DNA of 64,000 nt, from the NCBI GenBank assembly GCA_035048495.1, contig CM068549.1, forward strand, positions 18,943,103 to 19,007,102, written 5' to 3'. The notes beneath the pieces are model-generated. The model saw only the letters and a list, made by a program, of their open reading frames with translations, made no database searches and was not told where the DNA came from. The DNA is from Euptelea pleiosperma (lineage: Eukaryota > Streptophyta > Magnoliopsida > Ranunculales > Eupteleaceae). The position numbers and the translations under genes were made by a program. Below, one piece after another: positions 54,791 to 64,000 of the stretch; positions within the stretch are counted from its first letter, which is position 1, and every line of letters starts with the position of its first letter.

Positions 54791-55320
54791 TGTCATGCCC
54801 CGATACTACGGTTTAGGACCCGATCCGCGACCCTGACCTGACACCTCCTCATTGTTCCTTATAAATCCTCTTTGTTTTTTCTCTTACATGTGTGAGTTTA
54901 TCCACGTGGGTTGATGATGGTGGTCTCAATGGACAAGTGGTTTGATCTTCAATGTGATTATGGGGAAAAATAAAAGGAATAAGTCTTCCTTTCAAAAGGG
55001 GTGTGTGGATTTGGGGCTACCCGCATTCCAAGGTAGGATTAATTGAGGAATTTATCATAATTTTAAGGAAAATTTACATCCTCTATCTAAACGTGGCAAA
55101 GCCGACTTCTATCTCATACCAAGAAAACAACTCTCTTTTAACCAATATATATCGATTAAGCCCTTGCTTGCACTTTGATTAATGTTTTGAAGTTTTTTAG
55201 GCGTATGGTTTCTTATGTTGGCCACTCTTTTTTCTTATAAATTTGTTTCTATGTGTAATAAACTAGTAATGATCCTACAAAACCACCTTATAATGAGGCT
55301 TTTTCATGAAAAAAATATTA
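54791..55320 (+). mobile_element. 5' part of a second long LTR (TGTCATGCCCCGATAC...), end not found
   Basis: 'tgtcatgccccgatactacg' followed by 'aggacccgatccgcgaccct' has the same start pattern as the LTR at 51,816. No matching 3' end or flanking duplication was found, so the fragment is truncated and its end is arbitrary. Confidence 0.4.
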
Positions 55321-55329
55321 GTCCTCTCT

Positions 55330-55880
55330 CTCTCTCTAATCAAAATTTTATGCATCTTACCAAAAATATAATCTAATAATGAACTAAAAATATTAATAAT
55401 AGTGATAAAAATATAATCTTACCAAAAATATTAATTAAAATATCTGTAAAAAGAATTATGATTTTAAGTAGAATTATTAAAAATGTCACGTAGAGATAAT
55501 ACTACGTAGAGGACTATAATTATTAAGTAGAACTCTAAAATACAAAGTCTAAATATTAATTTAAAATTACTAAATAGATTTATAAGTTATAATAAGTCAC
55601 TAATTAGATTTGAAATGTAAAAACTATTAGTGTTATACAAATATTAGTAATAAATTAATAATGACTATTTTTTTTATAAGTAATTAGGGATATTGTTATT
55701 ACACTAATACCATAATTAAATTTTTATGTTGCTTTTTCTATTAAATAAATTTACAGGCGTTACGTAAAAATAATGGTAGTTAAAACCAGTCTATATCTGT
55801 TATAATGGTCATAATGGACGTTATTTAAAAATAACAACAGTTAAATCCGTTATAATGTTATTATAACGGCTGTTATGTAT
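55330..55880. other. AT-rich intergenic sequence, repeat shared with 49.7 kb
   Basis: Very AT-rich; related to 49,655-49,990. No coding similarity. Confidence 0.4.
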
Positions 55881-56870
55881 GAATATTATAAAAATTTAAT
55901 ATCGATTCCTATTATTACCTTCTTATAAAACATGAAATGAAAATAAAGGTAACTTTAACATTACAATGTTCTCCTTTAGACCTTGGTCAGTAATAAGTAA
56001 AAGAAACGATGATCAATGTGATGAGGAGGTTGTTTAATTTTTTCTCGAATGTGAAAGAATAGACTTCTAACACTAAAAAAATTTAAGTCTATACCGACAC
56101 ACATTTTGCACAAGAGGAGGATTGGTAGTTTAAGGACTGAGTATACCCTTATTATAGGCTTACAGGCTCCCGTAAGTCAAATAATGAACGATTGTCATTA
56201 GTCCTTAAACTACCTGTAATAAGGACTGAGTATACCCTTATTAAATTATTTCTATAATATTAACAAATAATGAACGATTGTCATTAGTCAATATTTACAA
56301 AATTGTTTACAATTAATATTAATTCTTGTTATTTTCTATTATTTGTTTTTTTTCGCTAAAACATAAAACAAAGAGAATGGTATCGTTAACATTACTGTGT
56401 TCCAAAAAAAAACATTACAGTGTTCCTTTTTAAACTTTTCTCAAGTCTACAAAAAATTTAAAAATGGTGATGTCATGATGATGTAGTTGTTTTCTTCTCC
56501 AATTTAGAAGAATTGATTTTTTGCATGTTGATAAGTCAAGTCTACACTGGCACGGACATGCATTTTACACAAGAGGACAATTGATTTTATAGGGATACGA
56601 GCTTGCAACCTCCCATAACAAAAGGTCATAATGAGCGTTACTCGTGAATATTATAAAACAATTGTTTAATATATATATTTATGTCATTTCCTACTATTTC
56701 TATTTTTCTGTTAAAACATGAAACAAAAATAATAGCAATGTGAGAACATGATTTCGTGATAATGATGTTTTCTTCTTGAATGTTGAAGAATAAATTCCTA
56801 GCATTGAGAGAAGTCAAATCTCCATCAACACATATTGATATTTTGCACAAGAGGAGAACTAACGGTATGG
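55880..56870. repeat. Three diverged direct repeats of ~200-280 bp
   Basis: Copies at about 55,880-56,145, 56,320-56,580 and 56,650-56,860 share an ordered series. It runs: 'tcctattatt/ttctattatt/tcctactatt', 'aaacatgaaa/aaacataaaa/aaacatgaaa', a 'gatgatg..gttgtt/gttttcttct' box, 'gaatgt(g/t)aagaat', then 'aagtc(t/a)', 'atattgata/cacattttgca/acatgcattttacaca' and 'cacaagagga'. Between the first two is a further short duplication ('ggactgagtatacccttatt' at ~56,137 and ~56,224; 'aataatgaacgattgtcatt' at ~56,180 and ~56,267). The class is unknown. Confidence 0.6.
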
Positions 56871-57208
56871 GCATTGTGGAAGAGTATTTTTTGTATAATT
56901 TTGAGGGCAGTTAAAAAATGTTGAAATTCAAGAAGTAATTTTAAAACTTTATATTGATTGGGTCTAATTTAAAAAAAAAAAACCATGATGTAGATGTTTA
57001 AAAGTCTAAAAATACCCTAAATGCATAATAATAATTAGTATGGAGATTGTAGTAGTATTTTAGGAATAAAGTGGCAAAAGAACATAGATTTGCGCAATCG
57101 GCTCTCTTTCGTTAGTTATTAAGTAGTAGAAATAAGGCTGATAGCCTTTAGATCATTGATATGGATTTTGGTTCTTATGAATTGCTCATGAACATTGATA
57201 TGAACCAA

Positions 57209-58300
57209 TGATAAAGTATACTCCTTGTGTTATCAATTTCAGTACAGCCCTAGGTGTTTATGTAACCGCCATTAATCGACTACCATGGAGTTTGTGAAGC
57301 ACACTATAAGATTCAGAGAAATGCTATAAGACAATCCTTTATACAAAGCAAGGAATATTAAAGGATCAAGGACTAGAAGAAACCCTTGGAAAATCCACTT
57401 GGGCAGAATCAGAACCCCCATAGCCTATTGTATGAAAAACCCATTTGAAAGAGCCCTAAGTATGGAAAATACTTATAGGGGTTGATTGGGCTAAGGAGAT
57501 GGGGCGACCGGAGTCAAATAGAACCCCGGTCGATTGTCTTGATAGACTGGGCGGCCGCTTAGATTGATCGACCAATTTTGGTAGAACCTTGATTCTCGAG
57601 TGCGCTCTCCCCCTCCCCATTCGCTACAAATACCCCCTCCCCCTTCACTGTGACGTTCCAATTCACTCTGCTATTTCTTGAGTTCTTTACCTTCAAGAGA
57701 TTTGATCTTTGCCTCCTTGCCTCCATGCTTGCTTCGGTGTTCTTGCTTTGGGGATCTAGCCTTGCTTGACTTGTGGAAGATACACTTTGGTGCTTGGTGC
57801 TCTTTGTGTGAGAGCGATTCAGTAATTGGTTTAGGCGGCAGTTTTGTGTAGTGCCTTTGATTCAGCTTCAGCATCATTGAAGCTTCGTTCCTCGTCAATC
57901 TCGGTTGAGAGGTAACTTAGTTGTTCTTGTGATTAATAAATCATCATTTATACTGTTGTGCTGCTTGAGTCAAGAAAGTTCTTGACTGAGCGGGAGTTTC
58001 AGTTGTGACCGTACTCCATTAATATCAATTGTGATCGAGATCAGGTTCTTTACCTTATTCAATATTGTAACTGTGCTTAAACATTAAATTAAGAAGGTGC
58101 TAAGCTCAGTGGAGTTTATTGGCGAGTGGACATAAGTGTTGATACACCGAACCACTATAATACTCTTGTTGTAGATTGTTGTCTGTTTACTTATTGCTTT
58201 GGTTGATTAAATTGTTATAGCATATTAATAATCAACTTAAGTCAAAATTAATAGACCTATTCACCTCTAAGTCTCTTCTATACATATCAAGGTAACTTCA
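57209..58300 (+). repeat. 5' LTR of the copia element (1,092 bp)
   Basis: Starts TGATAAAGTATACTCC, ends 'ggtaacttca', and matches the sequence from 63,015 onward over its visible length ('tatttatgtaaccgccatt', 'gaaacccttggaaa', 'cttgactga', 'tactcttgttgtagattgtt'). Confidence 0.9.
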
Positions 58301-58302
58301 AT

Positions 58303-58315
58303 TGGTATCAGAGCC
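58303..58315 (+). other. Primer-binding site (initiator tRNA-Met)
   Basis: TGGTATCAGAGCC, two bases after the LTR end, complementary to the 3' end of plant initiator tRNA-Met. This is the usual copia primer. Confidence 0.9.
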
Positions 58316-58364
58316 TAATACTTGTGTAAAAGTTTAATCACCTAAGTGAGATCTTTTCTTTGAT

Positions 58365-59800
58365 ATGGCTATGAGAGTAGAGGGCAATTCTATTTCTCGA
58401 CCACTCTTATTTGATAGATCAAACTATGCCTATTGGAAGGCCAGGATGAGTATCTTCTTAAAATCCCTTAATGGAAACGTTTGGTAGACTATCAAGTGGG
58501 CTGAAGTTGGCCCACGGATACTATCACTGTTGGTGAAGTCACCACTATGAATTTGAAAGATAAATCTGCTTGGAGTATTTTGGATAATGATGCATATAAT
58601 GTTAACAATAAGGCTATAAATGCCATTTATTTATCTTTATCTTCTATAAATTTAAAAGGATAATTGTTTGTAAAACTGCTAAACAAGCCTGGGATATCTT
58701 AGAAACTGCACACGAAGGAACAAATGCTATAAAAATCTTAAAACTACAAATGCTTACTACACAATTTGAATTAATTAGAATGGATGATAATGAAACTTTC
58801 ACTTATTTTTACACCAAACTTAGTGACAGTGTTAACTCCATGTGGGGCTTAGGAGAAGAAATCCTTGAACCTAAAATTGTTAGAAAATCTAAGATCTCTT
58901 CCCGATAGATTTCATCCTAAAATAACTGCCATAGAGGAAAGCAAAGATATTGACATTATAAAACTAGAAGAACTGGAGGATCTATTCAAACCTTCGAACT
59001 AAAACTTTAACCGATAAAAGGAAAATGAATTGCTCTAAAAACTTCAAATAAAGACATTGACCTAGAAGTAGCCTTAATTGCCAAAAAGTTTAAAAAATTC
59101 TTTAATAAAAAAAATTTTGATCAGAAAGGAAAGAAAAATTTAGAAAAATCTAAAAATGAAGAAAACATTAATAATGAAATACAATGTTACAAATGTAGAG
59201 GTTACGGCCACGTAGCTAAAGAATATGCAACAAAATTTAATATAGATAAAAACAAGGTTATGACAACCACATGAGATAATGAATCTGATAATAAAATTGA
59301 AACCTCTAGTAATAATGATGAAACTGATAATCCTATAGCTTTAATGGTTTTGCTGAGAATAAAGAAAAAAATACAGATGGCTTACGATTATTTACTTAAG
59401 GATAGGGTTAATCTTGCTAACATTTGTGATGAACAATATTTTAATATGATCAATGTAAAAAATGAAAACATTGTCTTTATATTCAAGAACAATAAATTAA
59501 AAACTGATAATGAAAAATTAATATCAGAAAACCTTAATTTATAACAAGAAAACCACAAACTTAATAACATGTTGAGAACTGATCCTAAAAATATTAATTT
59601 CAACCCTAGAACATCAACCTTTAAATATATACCTTCAACTATTAAAATCTTTCTTAGATAAACTATTGAGATCTACCACTACTGTAAGAAATTAGGACAC
59701 TCGAAAATTAACTGTGAAAATTTGAAAAGAAAAATTCAAGATCAACAAAAAATTGAGAAAATTAACAGAAAAAAAATTATTTAAACAAATAGCCATCTTA
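58365..59800 (+). pseudogene. Copia gag remnant with two damaged zinc knuckles
   Basis: Opens with MAMRVEGNSISRPLLFDRSN, then YWKARMSIFLKSLNG and a stop after ~40 codons. Later parts continue in shifted frames. The first CX2CX4HX4C knuckle (about 59,184-59,226) reads CYKCRGYGHVAKEY, with the last Cys changed to Tyr. The second (about 59,671-59,712) reads YHYCKKLGHSKINC, with the first Cys changed to Tyr. RNA packaging would be impaired even without the stops. Confidence 0.8.
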
Positions 59801-59894
59801 AATAGTAAAGCTAAAATTTTTCACAAACAAATAAAGTTCTTCGACTCCTCTAAAACAAGAAAAAAAAACATAAAATGCCTTGTTATACAAATTG

Positions 59895-60400
59895 CTCTAT
59901 AGATGGTATCTGGACAGTTGTTGCTCCAGACATATGACTAGTGATAGAAGTCAACCATCCGTAGTGACTTTCTTAAAGGGAAACATGTTAGGAGTACCCA
60001 TAAGAAGATTAGTAACATAGCTACTTATAGAATCCTTGAACTCGTACAAATGGATCTTGTAGCTAGGACCCAACATAATTGAAAGCATAGGAGGGACGAA
60101 ATACTTTTTAACCCTAGTTGATGACTATTTTAGATTTATCTGGGTAGCCTTTATTAGAGAAAAATCAGAGACCTTTGAAGAATTTAGAAAAAAATTGTAA
60201 AAGAGTCCAAAATGAGAAGAGTCTCACCATTATTAGAATAAGGAGTGGTCATGGAGGAGAATTTGAAAATAGTAAATACTCAGAATTTTGTAATGAATTT
60301 GGAATCAAACATGAGTTCTCAGCCCTTAAGACTCCTCAACAGAATGGAGTTACTAAAAGAAAAAATAGTATGTCCTCCTAACAAGCTAGAACCTACCTAG
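59895..60400 (+). pseudogene. Copia protease signature and integrase core remnant
   Basis: The protease signature at about 59,904-59,945 reads WYLDSCCSRHMTSD, so the Asp-Ser-Gly active-site loop has Cys in place of Gly. Integrase core: TLVDDYFRFIWVAF keeps the first Asp. The stretch IRSGHGGEFENS (about 60,230) has Gly where the second catalytic Asp is expected, and QQNGVTKRKN (about 60,340) has Lys in place of the catalytic Glu. Stops lie between them. All three changes argue for long inactivity. Confidence 0.8.
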
Positions 60401-60899
60401 CAACCTTTGGGCCGAGGCCGTAGACACATTTTGCTACATTATCAATAGGGTCTACCTTAGATATGGAACCTCTCAAATTGCCTATGAGTTATGGAATGGC
60501 ACTAAACCTAATGTTAAATACTTCAAAATTTTTGGAAGCAAGTGCTTTATTCTTAGAGATAGAGAGAACCTAGGAAAGTTCAAACCGAAGAGTGATGAAA
60601 GAATCTTTTTGGGATATTCTACCGGGAGTAGAGCTTATAGTCTTTAATAGGAGAACCCTAACCGTAGAAGAATCTATAAATGTGGTGATAAATAATGTAG
60701 ATCAAAACCCCATTATCATTGAAGATGAAGAAGAAATTAAAAAATATGAGAAACAAATATAAGACATCAAGATTGAGGAACCAATTAAAGGGACTAGGTT
60801 GTTAAGAGATCATCTTACCACCGAGGTTATATGAAACTTAGACACTGGGGTTAGAACTAGAAGACAACTAGAAAACCTCACTAGAAGAACTAAATTGAA

Positions 60900-62395
60900 C
60901 CAAAAGACATAATAGAAGCCTTAAAAGATAATAACTGGATTGACGCCATGCAAGAAGAACTTAATTAATTTAAAAGAAATGATGTTTGGACATTGGTTAA
61001 GAAACCTAACAACATAAACATAATTGGCACAAAATGAGTATTCAAAAATAAACTTGATGAAAATGGAAAAAATTGTTAGAAACAAAGCTAACTTAGTAGC
61101 TAAAGGCTACACACAAATAGAAAGAATAGATTTTGATCAAACTTTTGCCCCAGTTTCTAGACTAGAATCCATCAGAATTCTCCTAGCCTTAGCTTGTCAT
61201 CTTAACTTCAAATTATATCAAATGGATGTCAAGAGTGCCTTGCTAAATGGAGTCATAAAAGAAGAAGTATATGTCGAACAACCATAGGCTTTGAGGATCT
61301 TAACTTTTCAAACCATGTGCTTAGACTTAAGAAAGCCCTTTATGGTCTAAAATAATCCCCTAGAGCCTGGTACGAAAGACTAATCCTTTTCTTATTAGAA
61401 AATAACTTTACCAGAGGAAATGTTGATAAAACCCTCTTTGTCAAAAATCAAGAGAAAGCCTTGATAATTGCCTAGATCTATCTAGATGACATAGTGTTTG
61501 GTTCCACCATAGAGGAATATGCCTTAGAATTCTCTAAAATCATGAAATCTAAATTTGAAATAAGTCTAGAAGGTGATTTGAGTTCATTTTTAGGCCTCCA
61601 AATCAAACAATTAAAAAATAGAATTTCAATTTCTACATCTAAATACTCTAAAGAATTAATTAAAAAATTTCATTTAATAAATGGTAAACCAACTAATTCT
61701 AAAAATCAATAACAATGCCTCTAGAAAACCTGTTGATTCCAAACTCTATAGATGTATGATAAGAGCCTCTTGTATCTCACCGCAACTAGAGCTGACATAG
61801 CTTACAGTGTAAGAGCTTGTGCTCGATATCGGTTTTGTCCCAAGAATCTCATTTAACTGCGGTAAAAAGAATACTAAGATATGTTAGTGTGACTATTGAA
61901 TATGGTCTCTCTCTGATATCAACTTGAGACAAATAGTATCATTGCCAGCTTCACGGAGGCATATTGGATAGGTAATGCAGATGATAGGAAGAACACCAGT
62001 AGTGGGCATTTCTATATTGCAAACTACTTAGTCTCATGGCATAGCAAATAACAGAACTCGATATCATTATCTACTACTAAAGCAAAGTATATTGCTGTTG
62101 GTAGCTATTGTGCTCAAATGTTATGGATGAAACAAATGATTCTTGATTATGAGATTACTCAGGAAACCATGAGTATATATTGTGTACAATTAGCTTCTCT
62201 AAAAATCATGTTTTGTACTCTCGAACCAAGCGTATTGATATTAGATATCATTATATTAGAGATTTAGTTGAAGATAATATTATTTATGTTGAATATATTG
62301 CAACTGACAATTAACTGGCTAATATCTTCATTAAACCTTTGGACTCACAATGCTTCGCAAGCTTACAAAATTCCTTGAGGGTTTACATTCATGAT
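60900..62395 (+). pseudogene. Copia reverse transcriptase and RNase H remnant
   Basis: RT pieces: [20 protein letters not shown] then [19 protein letters not shown] and [20 protein letters not shown] (61,063-61,287). The active-site box YLDDIVFGST lies at ~61,480, just after a stop. The RNase H part near 61,985-62,190 includes SGHFYIANYLVSW, STTKAKYIAV and LWMKQMILDYEI. At least a dozen stops or frameshifts separate the pieces. Confidence 0.85.
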
Positions 62396-63014
62396 TGATC
62401 TTGTCTCTCCTTTGTCAACTTCTGACTAAAATGGGGAGAATTTTGGAGGAACAATTGTTATGGATCGATGTATAAATTATATATTAACAAATACTTGTAA
62501 AATACTTTTTAATAAATTGAAAACAGATGGTTACTCTATTAAAGGAGTGAATTTGTATGATTCAACATCGATAATGATTATAAGTCATGACTTCGTAGTC
62601 ACTCCAGTGAGCTTTTTTTACATTGACATTAAGGATATTCTCTGTCTAAAGAAAGAATGATGTACCGTCATTAACTAGGCCAAGGGCCTCTCCTTCTTAC
62701 CTGAAAGAACTACTTATTGTTATTCTAACATAACTTAACTGGTAATCTCTTTGGACTAAGACAAATCATTGAACCTTGTTGAATCTGGTTTTTGATAAAA
62801 CTTAATCTCTCCTAAAATTCAACTAACCACACACTAACGGGGAGTAAAAACCCTATCTGTATTTGTCGTCTTTGTCTGTGATAAGAAGGACCTAAATAAA
62901 GAAATATTGGTGCCTCTTACTACAACTTCTTACAATTTATGTTGGGTGGGTTAGGCTCATTGTTAGAGGGAGAACCATTGTATATTTTGTCATAGAATTG
63001 ACGAATGGGGAGAT
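62396..63014 (+). other. Copia 3' non-coding tail and polypurine tract
   Basis: About 600 bp without pol similarity; the open frame 62,460-62,660 has no known domain. A purine-rich 'aaatggggagaattttggag' at ~62,430 and the tract 'gaatggggagat' immediately before the 3' LTR both look like polypurine tracts. Sireviruses often have several. Confidence 0.6.
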
Positions 63015-64000
63015 TGATAAAGTATACTTCTTGTATTGTCTATTCTAGTACAACCTTGGGTATTTATGTAACCGCCATTGATCGAATGCCATGGAGTTTA
63101 GGAAGCATATCATAAGATTAAGAGAAATGTCATAAGGTAATCCTTTATACACAACAAGGAATAAAGGATCAAGGACTTGAAGAAACCCTTGGAAAGTCCA
63201 CTTGGACAGAATCAGAACCCCACAGCCTATTGTATGAAAACCCCTTTGAAAGAGCCCTAAGTATGGAAAATATTTATAGGGGTCAATCAGGCAAAGGAGA
63301 TGGGGCGACCTTAGTCAAATAGATCCCCAGTCGACCAGCCTGACAAATTGGCGATCGGTCTAGGTAGAACCTCGATTCTCAAGTGTGCTCTCCCCCTCAC
63401 ATTCACTATAAATACCCCCCTTCACTATTACCTACCAATTTACTCTGCTATTTCTTGAGTTTTTCACCTTCGAGAGATTTAGTTTTTGCTCCCTTGCCTC
63501 CGTGCCTGTTTCGGTGATCTAGCCTTGTTCGACTTATGGGAGATACGCTTCGGCTCTTGGTGCTCTTTGTGTGAGAGCCATTTAGTAATTGGTCTAGGCG
63601 ACGGTTCTGCGTAGTGCCTTTGATTCAGGTTTAGTAACATCGAAGCTTCTTTCCTCATCAATCTCAGTTGAGAGATAACTTAGTTGTTAGCAATAGAGTT
63701 TTTACCTGAAAATCTCCCATGATTGATAAATCATCTTTTATACTGTTGTGTTGCTCGAGTCAAGAAAGTTCTTGACTGAACAAGAGTTTCGGTTGCGGCC
63801 GTACTACATTAATATCGATTACGATTGAGACCAGATTCTTTACCCTATTTAATATTGTAACTATGCTTAAATATTGAATTAAAAGGTGCTAAGCTCAGTG
63901 GAGCTATTTGGAGAGTGAACGTAGGTGTTGATATACCAAACCACTATAAATACTCTTATTGTAGATTGTTGTCTATTTAATTATTGCTTTAGTTGATTAA
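63015..64000 (+). repeat. 3' LTR of the copia element, truncated by the window end
   Basis: Starts TGATAAAGTATACTTC. Expected length is ~1,090 bp, so about 100 bp are missing. It carries a ~20 bp insertion relative to the 5' LTR ('tgttagcaatagagttttta' near 63,685) and a shorter 'gaccagcc' region, besides many substitutions. Confidence 0.9.

Larger units (their letters stand above)
57209..64000 (+). mobile_element. Ty1-copia (Sirevirus-like) retrotransposon, degenerate, cut by the window end
   Basis: 5' LTR 57,209-58,300, primer-binding site 58,303-58,315, gag-pol remnants to about 62,395, a ~600 bp non-coding tail, polypurine tract 'gaatggggagat' and 3' LTR from 63,015. Polyprotein order is gag, protease, integrase, reverse transcriptase, RNase H, i.e. 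copia. The SLEGDLSSFLGLQIKQLKN segment, two zinc knuckles and a long 3' tail before the PPT suggest the SIRE/Maximus lineage. The LTRs differ at many positions, so the insertion is old. Stops and frameshifts occur throughout, with changed catalytic residues. The 5' flank ends 'accaa'; the 3' flank is outside the window. Confidence 0.9.

Noticed and set aside
62460..62660. Extra envelope-like gene at the copia 3' end
   Set aside because: Only 66 residues with no signal peptide, membrane helix or recognised domain; read as non-coding tail.

Overview
The window looks like a transposon-rich stretch of a flowering-plant nuclear genome. The evidence is spliced plant genes with GT/AG introns (a receptor-like protein and a nodulin-like/MFS transporter), LINE, Ty1-copia and long-LTR relics, CACTA, hAT, Mutator-like and Helitron DNA elements, and long introns filled with repeats. 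A foldback repeat built around 'atggatgtttgg ... ccaaacatccat' recurs about 15 times. I suspect a magnoliid or other woody angiosperm from the general character, but the sequence does not prove it.

Only two protein-coding genes look intact. The first, 17,663-21,258 (+), is a six-exon leucine-rich-repeat receptor-like protein (RLP; about 1,022 aa). The second, 36,837-47,737 (+), is a three-exon nodulin-like/NFD4-like MFS transporter (573 aa) with a 7.5 kb intron 1 and a 1.6 kb intron 2, both full of transposons. Everything else coding is a relic or a fragment.

Layout. 1-1,440: repeats. 1,437-15,249: an RLP pseudogene remnant split by a 13.6 kb non-autonomous CACTA element (1,519-15,080). That element carries host gene pieces on its minus strand: two exons plus the intron of an ARF-type small GTPase, an HMG-box (HMGB) exon piece, and an unidentified exon-like piece. 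It also hosts a Mutator-like MITE. 15,950-17,216: a tandem duplication. 17.6-21.3 kb: the intact RLP gene, a paralogue of the broken one. 21.4-23.8 kb: a LINE remnant (-). 25.4-27.6 kb: an hAT MITE and a minus-strand copia relic. 29.2-31.1 kb: a partial duplicate (last exon and flanks) of the transporter gene. 31-36.6 kb: LTR relics and nested MITEs. 36.8-47.7 kb: the transporter gene, whose introns hold a TRIM-like element, a LINE fragment, a GC-rich inverted-repeat element and MITEs. 48-57 kb: a non-autonomous Helitron (50,016-51,311), a 2.9 kb solo LTR (51,816-54,750) containing an hAT MITE with a target-site duplication, and a diverged three-copy repeat. 57,209 to the window end: a degenerate Sirevirus-like Ty1-copia element whose 3' LTR runs off the window.

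The most interesting system is the CACTA element. It acquired host gene exons with an intron still in place, so capture was from DNA, and it landed in the intron of an RLP copy beside an intact RLP paralogue. The 3'-exon duplicate of the transporter, still open after duplication, is the second point of interest. Exon boundaries were read by eye from splice signals and reading-frame continuity.
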